Below, one piece after another: positions 31,151 through 41,500 of a DNA stretch of 64,000 nt. The translations under genes and the position numbers were made by a program. Origin of the DNA: Apteryx mantelli (lineage: Eukaryota; Chordata; Aves; Apterygiformes; Apterygidae); the NCBI RefSeq assembly GCF_036417845.1, contig NC_090014.1, positions 428,553 through 492,552 of the forward strand. The letters are read 5' to 3'. The notes below the pieces were generated by a model. That model was given only the letters and a program-made list of their open reading frames with translations, searched no databases and had not been told where the DNA came from. Positions within the stretch are counted from its first letter, which is position 1; each line of letters starts with the position of its first letter.

Positions 31151-34100
31151 ATGTCGCAGGCCACCAAGCGGAAGCACGTGGCGCGCGAGGTGCTGGACGA
31201 GCGGGTGGTGCCGTCGCCGCGGCAGCGCATCGTGCGGGTGAGCGGGGCAGGGGGACCCGGGGGGGACATGGGGGGGGGACACGGGGACACCCGGGGGGGA
31301 CCCAGGGACGTGAGGGCACCTTGGTGGGGGGGGACATGGGGACAGGTACCCCCTGGGGGGGATCTGGGGACGTGGGGGGGGGACACGGGGACATGGGGGG
31401 GACAGGAGGGACGTGGGGACACTTTGGTGGGTGGGGGGACATGGGGACAGGGACACCCTGGGGGGGACCCGGGACGTGGGGGGGGGCCCAGGGACGTGGG
31501 GGGGACAGGAGGGACATGGGGACAAGGATACCCGGGGGGGGGGACAGAGGCACCCAGGAAGAAACAGGGACACTTGGGGACACATGGGGACACCCAGGGA
31601 CACGGGGGGGGGGAGGGATGAGACAGGAGAGACACGGGACAGGATGGGGCCACCCAGGGGGACCAGGAACATGGAGGGGACCCAGGACCACTTTGGGGGG
31701 GGGTGGGACACGGGGGGGGGGACCCTGGGGACACGGGGGGGGGGACCCGAGGCCACCGCGTCCCTGTCACAGGTGCTGGGGACGCCGGGCAACAACCTGC
31801 ACGAGGTGGAGACGGCCGAGGGCGCCCGCTTCCTCGTCAGCATGCCGCCCAAGTTCCGCCGCCACATCTGGATCAAGAGAGGTCTCCGTGTCCCCAATGC
31901 GTCCCCAACGTCCCCAATGTGTCCCCGTGTCCCCGGCACATCCCCGACACGTCCCCGGGTCCCCAACGTGTCCCTAATGCTTCCCTTTCCGGCCCCGCGG
32001 TGCTGCTTCCTCGGCATCCGGTGGCATGTCGGGATCTGGAGAGGTTCCCGGTGTCCCCAATGTGTCCCCAATGCGGCCCCGGGTCCCTTGTGATGCCCCC
32101 CCGACGTCCCCGCGTCCCCCGCGATGTCCCCGTGTCCCCCCACGACGTCCCCGCATCCCCCCGACGTGTCCCCCCACGATATCCTCGCGTCCCCAACAAC
32201 GTCCCCTGACGTCCCCGCGTGTCCCCCCCCCCCGGTGACGCCCCCGCGTCCCCCCGTGTCCCCCCCCGCGACGTCCCCGTGTCCCCCGCAGGCGACTTCC
32301 TGCTCGTGGACCCCATCGAGGAGGGCGAGAAGGTGAAGGGCGAGATGCGGCTGGTGCTGTTCCGCGAGCACGTCCGCTTCCTGCAGCGCCAGGGCCTCTG
32401 GTACCCCCGAAACCCCCCGGGACCCCCCCAAACCCCCCCGGGACCCCCCGAAACTGCCCCGGGACCCCCCGAAACCCCCCGGGACCCCCCAAACCCCCCC
32501 CGGGACCCCCCAAACTGCCCCAGGACCCCCCGAAACCCCCTGGGACCCCCCAAACCCCCCCGGGACCCCCCGAAACTGCCCCAGGACCCCCCGAAACCCC
32601 CCGGGACCCCCCCAAACCCCCCCGGGACCCCCCAAACTGCACCTGGGACCCCCCAAACTGCCCCTGGGACCCCCAAAAACAATTCCAGGACCCCCCAAAA
32701 CCACCCCGGGACCCCCCAAACCCCTCCGGGACCCCCAAAACTGCCCTTGGGACCCCCAAAAACAGCTCCGGGACTGCCCGAACCCCCCCGGGACCCCCCA
32801 AACCCCCCGAAACTGCCCCTGGGACCCCCCAAAACCCTCCGGGACCCCCCCAAAACCCCCTGGGACCCCCCAAACTGCCCCTGGGACCCCCTGGGACCCC
32901 CTGGGACCCCCCAAACCGCCTGGGACCCCCCCAAAACCCCCCTGGGACCCCCCAAAACCCCCAGGGACCCCCCGGGACCCCCCAAAACTGCCCCAGGACC
33001 CCCTGAAACTGCCCTGGGACCCCCTGAAACCCCCTGGGACCCCCCGAAACTCCCCAGGACCCCCAAAAGTCCCAGGACCCCCCAAAACCACCCTGGGACC
33101 CCCCCAACCCCCCTGGGACACCCCAAAAGCCATCCAGGACCCTCCAGGGACCCCCCAAGCCCCTCTGGGACCCCCAAAATTCCCCTGGGCACTCCCCAGA
33201 ACCCCCAAGATCTTCCCGGGGACCCCCCAAAGTCCTTGGGACCCCCCCAAATCCCCCCCAGGGCCTCTCCCCCACGCCCTGGGACCCCCAACCTCCCCCT
33301 GTGTCCCCCAAATCCCCCCCCGGGACCCCCAACACTCCGGGACCCCCCCAACCACCCCCTGGCACCCCCAAATCCCCCCTGGCACCCCCAAATCGCCCCC
33401 CGGGCCCCCTGCGCTGACCCCCATCTCCCCCCCCCAGGCCCGAGGCCTTCGCCCCACCGGACGGACAGAGCCCCCGGCAGGGGTGAGCAGGGCCCGGGGT
33501 GCCCGCGGGGGCAACAACCCCCTGGGGGGGTATTAATGGGGTGGGGGGTGGGGGCAAGAGGAGTATTAACACAGGGTAACATCAGTGGGAGTATTAATGG
33601 GGGGCAATAACGGGGTATTAATACAAAGTAACATTAATAGGGGCACTAACGTGGGGCAATGTGCAGGCACTAATGGGGAGTAACAATGGGGTATTAATGC
33701 AGAAGTAACAGTGAGCGTTAACAAGTTAAAAATCGCTATTAACAGATACTGATTGGTATTACCAAGTAATAATAGGTATTAATACAGGGAAGCACTAATG
33801 GGGGTATAAACATGGGAGTAACCAGGGATATTAATTCTGTGTAACATTAACGGGATGTTAACAGGGGTAATAATAGGGTAGTAACACAGAATAACCTAGA
33901 GGGTATTAATAGGGGAGTAATAACGGGTATTAACTCTGCCTGATGGTAGTGGGGTATTAATGGGGGTAATAACAGGGTGTTAGCACAGAGTAACATCAGC
34001 AGGGGGTGACAGTACTGGAGTAACAGTGAGTATTAGCACTGCATGACATTAATGGGGGCCTTGATGGTGCAGTAATAATGAGTATTAATCCCTGATAACA

Positions 34101-35143
34101 TTAATGGGGGCATTGATGGAGTAATAGTGAATATTAGCTCCTGGTAGCATTAACAGGGGTATTGATGGGGGAGTAATAGTGAATATTAATTTCTGGTAAC
34201 AGTAATGGGGGCAATGATGAGTATTAATCAATTAATTAATTAATTGAGTATTAATTATTAATAAATAATAATGAGTATTAATCTCTAGTAACATTAATGG
34301 GGGTATTGATGGGGGAGTAATAGTGAGTATTAATCCCCAATAACATTAATGGGGGCGTTAATAGGGTGTAATAGGTGTAAACATGCGATAGCATTAATGG
34401 GGTATTAATGGGAGCCGGGGCATTAACACGGGGCAATAACGGCGTTATTAACGGGGGCAATAACGGGTATTAACAGGGGGGCAGTAACGGGGATATTAAC
34501 GTGTCCGGGGGGGTTATGAGCCCTGGGGCAGCGCCATTGCGTGTGCGGGGGGGGGGGGTATGAACACGGCAGGGGGCAACAACACGCGGGGGGGCAGTAT
34601 TAACACGCTAACGCGTGTCGGGGCGTTGACACGTGTGTCGGGGCCTTAGCGTGTCCTGGGGGCGTTAACACGCGTGTCGGGGCCTTAGCGTGTCCTGGGG
34701 GTGTTAACACACGTGTCAGGGGTGTTAACACGTGTCGGGGGCCTTAGCATGTCCTGGGGGCATTAACACGTAGCAGAACACGGGAACGGGCCAGAAAAGC
34801 GTTGACACGCGTGTTGGGGAAGCGTTAGCGTGTTGGGGAAGTGCCGACACGTGTATGTGACCCCGCACACGCGTGTGGGACCCTGCACACGCGTGTGCAG
34901 GGCGCTGACGTGGGGCGGCGGGGCAGGGACGACGCCGCGGAGCTCTTCGTCAACACGAACCGCGCCGGCGACACGGGTGACGACGAGGACACGGGTGACA
35001 CGGACGACGAGGACACGAGTGACGAGGACACGGATGACGACACGGGCGACACGGACGGCGAGGACGCAGGGGACACGGGTGACAGCGAGGACAAACACGC
35101 GGGCACAAGGGACGGCGGCGCCCAGCACACGCGGTGCCCGTGA
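31151..35143 (+). CDS. EIF1AD: EIF1AD, eIF1A domain-containing protein
   Basis: EIF1AD (haponin) is a nuclear protein with an eIF1A/S1-like OB fold. Five exons: 31151-31237, 31773-31881, 32292-32400, 33438-33482, 34927-35143 (TGA). They sum to 567 nt, giving 188 residues with no interruption. Exon 1 encodes [20 protein letters not shown]. Then follow [52 protein letters not shown] and WPEAF, all matching the human protein from memory. The last exon starts [12 protein letters not shown] and then has an acidic Asp/Thr/Glu-rich tail (about residues 130-172) encoded by degenerate GA(C/G)GACACGG(G/A)TGAC units. The tail is longer and more repetitive than the Glu/Ser-rich mammalian one. Start: the ATG directly follows copies of the dispersed motif. 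Intact frame here argues that indels elsewhere are local errors. Confidence 0.96.
31240..31770 (+). repeat. EIF1AD intron 1 minisatellite
   Basis: GGGGACATGGGGACA(C/G) units with larger ~100-bp modules containing GGACACCCTGGGGGGGAC. Confidence 0.8.
31882..32285 (+). repeat. EIF1AD intron 2 GTCCCC repeat
   Basis: GTCCCCAATGTGTCCCC units. At about 32030-32065 a degenerate copy of the exon 2 end and following intron is seen (ATCTGGAGAGGTTCCCGG against ATCTGGATCAAGAGAGGTCT). Confidence 0.65.
32405..33420 (+). repeat. EIF1AD intron 3 ~21-bp minisatellite
   Basis: About 45 units of CCGGGACCCCCCAAACCCCC or the related GGGACCCCCCAAACTGCCCC, filling the intron. Confidence 0.88.
33530..34500 (+). repeat. 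EIF1AD intron 4 A/T-containing repeat
   Basis: Degenerate units of 25-60 bp with GGGGTATTAATGGGG, GTAATAACAGGGTGTTA and AGTAACATTAATGGGGG. They are much richer in A/T than the other arrays. Confidence 0.8.
34580..34775 (+). repeat. EIF1AD intron 4 distal repeat
   Basis: About four units of ~45 bp containing TTAACACGTGTCGGGGCCTT and AGCGTGTCCTGGGGG. Confidence 0.75.
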
Positions 35144-35251
35144 CGCTCCCCCCCACCCAGGACTGTGCGCACACGTGATGCCACGGACACGTGACACCGA
35201 GGACATGTGATGCCATGGATACGTGACACCGAGGACACGCGGCGTCCCCAA

Positions 35252-35257
35252 AATAAA
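35252..35257 (+). terminator. EIF1AD poly(A) signal AATAAA
   Basis: CCCCAAAATAAAGGACTG, 109 bp after the stop codon. It is convergent with the SART1 signal 183 bp away. Confidence 0.8.
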
Positions 35258-35439
35258 GGACTGTCTCCACCCGCGGTGCCGTGGCCACGTGGTGTCGGGG
35301 ACACGCGACGCCCGTGCGTGTCCCCACCCTGCACATACCAGCACACGCGTGTTGCGACACGTGACGCCGGGGACACGCGGTGGCCGTGTGTCCCCCCCCC
35401 CCCCCAAAAAACCCACGCACACGGGGTCAGAGCTGGGTC

Positions 35440-35445
35440 TTTATT
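35440..35445 (-). terminator. SART1 poly(A) signal AATAAA
   Basis: GGGTCTTTATTGCCC on the plus strand, about 100 bp beyond the SART1 stop. Confidence 0.8.
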
Positions 35446-35545
35446 GCCCCCCCGCGGGGGCCGGAGCGGGGACACGCGTGTGCGCATGCCTGGACACGCG
35501 TGTGCGCACAGGAACACGCGTGTGGGGGCAGCCGGGCGGCGCCGG

Positions 35546-38500
35546 TCACTTGGTGATGGTGTTCCTGGGGGGGGGGGGAGAGGGGGGTCAGGCACCCCGG
35601 GGGGCTCCCAGTCCCTCCCAGTGCTCCCAGTCCCTCCCAGTGCCCCCAGTTCCCTCCCAGTCCCTCCCAGTGCTCCCAGTTCCCCTCCCAGTGCTCCCAG
35701 CGTCGCTCCCACCCCCCCTCCCAGCACCCCTAGTGCCTCTCCCAGTGCTCCCAGTGCCCTCAAAGCCGCTCCCAGTGTCTCCCATTGCCCATCCCAGTGC
35801 TCCCAGTCTCCCCAGTGCCCGTCCCAGTGCCCCCATGTCACTCCCAGTGCTCATCCCAGCGCTTCCATGTTGCTCCCAGTTGCTCCAGTGTCCCTGTGTT
35901 GCTCCCAGTGCCCATCCCAGTGCTGTGTCACCCCCCAGTGCCTGTCCCAGCGCTCCCAGTCACCCCCAGTGCCCCCCCCAATGCCCCCAGTGCCCTTGTG
36001 TCACTCCCAGTTGCCCCCAGTGCCCCAGTCGCTCCCAGCGCCCATCCCAGTGCCCCCAGTGCTCCCAGTCCCTTCCAGTGCCCATCCCAGTGCCCCCAGT
36101 TTCCCCCAGTACCTGTCCCAGTGGCTCCCAGTCCCTTCCAGTACCTGTCCCAGTGGCTCCCAGTGCTCCCAGTTGCCCACAGTGGCTGTCCCAGTGGCTT
36201 CCAGTCCCTCCCAGTGCCTGTCCCAGTGGCTCCCAGTGTCCCCAGTTGCCCCCAGTGCCCATCCCAGTGCTCCCAGTCCCTCCCAGTGGCTCCCAGTCCC
36301 TCCCAGTGCCCGTCCCAGTGCTCCCAGTTGCCCCCAGTGCCCATCCCAGTGGCTCCCAGTGCTCCCAGTCCCTCCCAGTGCCCATCCCAGTGCTCCCAGT
36401 TGCTCCCAGTCGCCCCCAGTGCCCGTCCCAGTGGCTCCCAGTCGCTGTCCCAGTTGCCCCCAGTGCCCATCCCAGTGCTCCCAGTGCCCGTCCCAGTGCT
36501 CCCAGTGCCTCCCAGTGCCCGTCGCGGCGGGGGGCTCACGCGTTCATGCTCTTGCCGCTGCCGCTGAGGACGATGTAGGGCGTCTTCTGGGCCTTCTGCT
36601 TCTCCTGCAGCAGCGCCACGGTGCCCAGCGGGGTGTCGCTCGAGCTCATCTTCTTCAGCAGCTGCCCCCCGAAAACGGGGTACGTCACCCCCAAAACCGG
36701 GCATGGTGCCCCCCCGAAAACGAGGTACGTCACCCCCAAAATGGGGCACGTCGCCCCCAAAACGGGCACGGAAACATCCCCCCGAAAACGGGGTACAGCA
36801 CCCCCAAAACCGGGCACGGAAACATCCCCCCGAAAACGGCACGTCACCCCCAAAACCGGGCACGGAAACATCCCCCCGAAAACGGGGTACGGCACCCCCG
36901 AAACGGGCACGGAAACATCCCCCCGAAACCGGCACGTCACCCCCAAAACGGGCACGGAAACATCCCCCCGAAAACGGGCACGTCACCCCCAAAACGGGCA
37001 CGGAAACATCCCCCGGAAACGGGCACGTCACCCCCAAAACGGGCACGGAAACATCCCCCCGAAACGGGCACGTCACCCCCAAACTGGGCACAGCGCCTCC
37101 CCAAAAACAGGGTACGTCACCCCAAAACCGGGCACGGCGCCCCAAAAACCAGGCATGGAAACATCCCCCCAAAACCGGGCACGTCACCCCCAAAACCAGG
37201 CATGGCGCCCCCAAAACCGGGCATGGAAATGTCCCCCCAAAACGGGGCACGTCACCCCCAAAACCGGGCACGTCACCCCCAAAAACTGGGCACGGTGCCC
37301 CCGAAACGGGCACGGAAACGTCCCCCCAAAACGGGCACGTCACCCCCCAAAACCGGGCACGTCATCCCCAAAACTGGGCATGGTGCCCCCAAAATGGGGC
37401 ACAGCACCCCCAAAACCGGGCACGTCCCCCCCAAAACCGGCTACGGAAACACCCCCCGAACAGGGATGAAACCCCCAAACCGGGTCACTGCCCCCCCCCC
37501 TCAAAATCAGGGACAGAAACCCCCCAAAACGGGGACAGAATCCCCGAAAATGGAGACGGGACCCCCAAAGGGAGCCAGGCACCCCCAGAATGGGGCCGCG
37601 ACCCCTAAGGGGGGCAGGAGACCCCCAAAACTGGGGCCGGGGGACCCCTAAAGGGCCCCCAAATGGGCCCAGAGAACCACAGGGACCCCCAAGGGGGACT
37701 GGGGGGACCCCAAAGGGGCTCAGGACCCCCAAAAGGGGGCTGGGAGACCCCAAATGAGCCCATGGGGGACCCCGAAACGGCTCAGGACCCCCAAAAGGGA
37801 CCTGGAAGGACCCCAAAATGGCTCAGGACCCCCAAAAGAGCCCATAGGGGACCCCAGATGGGACCAGGGGTGACCTTAAAGGCACTCAGGACCCTCAAAA
37901 GGGACCTGGGGGGACCCCAAAACGGCTCAGGACCCCAAGTGGGACCAGGGAGACCCCAAATGAGCCCATGGGGGACCCCAAAATGGCTCAGGACCCCAAA
38001 TGGGACCTGGTGGGACCCCCAAAATGGCTCAGGACCCCCAAAAGGGCTCATAGGGGACTCCAGATGGGACCTGGGGTGACCTTAAAGGCACTCAGAACCC
38101 CCAAATGGGACCTGGGGGGACCCCAAAATGGCTCAGGACCCCAAAAGGGACCTGGGAGACCCCAAATGAGCCCATGGGGGACCCCAAAATGGCTCAGGAC
38201 CCCAAATGGGACCTGGTGGGACCCCCAAAATGGCTCAGGACCCCCAAAAGGGCTCATAGGGGACTCCAGATGGGACCTGGGGTGACCTTAAAGGCACTCA
38301 GAACCCCCAAATGGGACCTGGGGGGACCCCAAAATGGCTCAGGACCCCAAGTGGGACCAGGGAGACCCCAAATGAGCCCATGGGGGACCCCAAAATGGCT
38401 CAGGACCCCAAATGGGACCTGGTGGGACCCCCAAAATGGCTCAGGACCCCCAAAAGGGCTCATAGGGGACTCCAGATGGGACCTGGGGTGACCTTAAAGG

Positions 38501-41500
38501 CACTCAGGACCCCCAAAAGGGACCATGGGGGACCCCGAAATGGCTCAGGACACCCAAAAGGTGCTGGGAGACCCCAAATGAGCCCATGGGGGACCCCAAA
38601 ATGGCTCAGGACCCCCAAACAGGACCGGGGGTGACCCCAAAATGGCCCTGAACCCCCAAAAGGGCCCATAGGGGACCCCAGATGGGACCAGAAATGACCT
38701 TAAAGAGGCTCAGAACCCCCAAACGGGGACCATGGGGGACCCCAAAATGGCTCAGGACCCCCCCAAAACGGCCCCTCACCGCCTCCTCGTCCAGCTTCTT
38801 CATCCTGCGCTCCGTCTTCATCTTCCCGGAGCCTTTGCCGTGGAAGCGGTGCGAGAGCTGGCGGAAGGCCTGGGAGGGGGGACACGGGGGGGGGTCAGGG
38901 GGTGGTGGCACGTGTCCCCCCCCCTCCCCGTGCAGCGTGTCCCCAACCCAGGTCACCTCCTTGGGCGTCAGCTTGCGGCCGGGTCTCGTCCACGTACTCG
39001 ATCTTGACGTCGGGCCGGTAGCCTTCCTTCTCCTTGAAGTCCTGCGTGAAGCCGCGGTACTCCTCCCGCCGGCTGTACTTGTCATCGATGGCCCTGCGCG
39101 GGGACACGGGGACACGGGGAACAGGCGTCACGCGGGGCTGGGGACAGCGGGGGACACGGGGGGACGTGGGGAGGGGGAAATCGGGGGAAATCGGGGACAT
39201 CGGGGGACATGGAGGAAACATGGAGGGGACACGCGCTCCTCCCGCCGGCTGTACTTGTCGTCGATGGCCCTGCGCGGGGACACGGGGACACGGGGACAGG
39301 CGTCACGCGGGGTTGGGGACAGCGGGGGACACGGGGGGACGTGGGGAGGGGGAAATCGGGGGAAATCAGGGGACATCAGGGGACATGGAGGAAACATGGA
39401 GGGGACACGCGCTCCTCCCACCGGCTGTACTTGTTGTCGATGGCCCTGCACCAGGACACGGGGACATGGGGACAGGCATCACGCGGGGTTGGGGACAGCG
39501 GGGGACACGGGGGGACATGGGGAGGAGGAAATCGGGGGACATCGGGGGACACGGAGGGGACACGGAGGGGACACGTGCTCCTCCCGCCGGCTGTACTTGT
39601 CGTCGATGGCCCTGCGCGGGGACACGGGGACACGGGGACAGGCGTCACGCGGGGCTGGGGACAGCGGGGGACACAGGGAGGAGGAAATCAGGGGACATCA
39701 GGGGACATCAGGGGACATGGAGGGAACACGGAGGGGACACGGAGGGAACACGCGCTCCTCCCGCCGGCTGTACTTGTCGTCGATGGCCCTGTGCGGGGAC
39801 ACAGGGACACGGGGACAATGTCACGCGGGGTTGGGGACAGGAGGGGACACGGAGGGGACACGGAGGGGACATGGAGGGGGACACGCGCTCCTCCCGCCAG
39901 CTGTACTTGTCGTCGATGGCCCTGCGCGGGGACACGGGGACAATGTCACGCGGGGTTGGGGACACGGAGGGGACACGCAGGGGGACGCCGCTCACATCTT
40001 ATCCTCGATGCAGTAGACGGCCGAGGGCAGCGACTTGTTGGGCGCCTTCACCCGAGCCACCTTCTGCACCGTCGTCTCCAGCAGCCCTGGGGGGGGGGGG
40101 ACAGGGGGGACACGGGGGACACACACACAATGGGGGGGGGGGGTCGGGGGGGTCCCCAAACCCCCCGGGGGTCCCCGAAGGGCCCCGGCGTCCGGACGCA
40201 CCTTTGTTCTGGCAGAGCAGCAGGGCCGCGGCCAGGCCCCGGTTGACGATGGGCTCCTCGTCCAGGATGGTGGTGGAGGACGCCGAGAACTTGGGGGGGG
40301 GCAGAAAGGGGGGGGTCGGAGCGGGGCCTCGGGGGGGCGGGGGGGTGGGTTTGGGGGGGGCCTCGGGGTTCCTGGGGTTTGGGGGTGGGTTTGGGGGCGT
40401 TTCGGGGGGGTTTCGGGGCGCTCACGTCCCACCACGATGGCTCCTGGGTTGGGTTGACGGGGCTCCAGGCCACGTTCTCCTCCCCGGGGCGGTGGGGGGG
40501 CCCCGGTTTTGGGGGGGGGGGCGCGGTTTGGGGGTGCAGGTGGGTCGGGGGGGGCCCGGGGGTGGGTTTTGGGGGGTTTCGGGGCGCTCACGTCCCACCA
40601 CGATGGCTCCTGGGTTGGGTTGACGGGGCTCCAGGGCACGTTCTCCTCCCCGGGGCGGTGGGGGGGCCCGGTTTTGGGGGGGGGGCCGCGGTTCGGGGGG
40701 GCGGTTTGGGGGTGCAGGTGGGTCGGGGGGGCCCGGGGGGGTTTTGGGGCGTTTCGGGGGGGTTTCGGGGCGCTCACGTCCCCACCACGATGGCTCCTGG
40801 GTTGGGTTGATGGGGCTCCAGGCCACGTTCTCCTCCCCGGGGCGGTGGGGGGGGCCCCGGTTTTGGGGGGGGCCGCGGTTCGGGGGGGCGGTTTGGGGGT
40901 GCAGGTGGGTCGGGGGGGGCTCGGGGGGGGGGTTTTGGGGCGTTTCCGGGCGGTTTCGGGCGCTCACGTCCTGCTGCTGCCGCTCCTCGGCCAGGTTGAC
41001 GGTGCTCCAGCCCACGTTCTCCTCCCGTCGGAATCGGGGGCGCCGGCGGGCGAGCGCCGCTCCTCCCGCTCGAAGTCCCTGCGCGGGGACACGCGGGGAC
41101 ACGTGAGGACACGTGAGGACACGCGGGGACACGCGGGGACACGCGGGGACACGTGAGGACACGCGGGGACACGCGGGGACACGCGGGGACACGCGGGGAC
41201 ATGTGAGGACACAGTAGGACACACGAGGACATGCGAGAAGATACATGGACGGACGAGGACGTGGGGGGCCGTGGGGGATGTAGGGACAGACGGGGACCCG
41301 GGGGACACAGATGCAAGGGACACGGGGACGTGGGGACATGGGGGGGACACAGGGGGGATGGAGGGACATAATGACATGGGACACATAGACACATGGGGAC
41401 ATGGGAAGGACATAGATGTGGGGAAACACGGGGGGGACAGAGAGACACAAGGACATGGGGACACATGGGGACACGGGGAGGGACACAGACATGGGGGACA

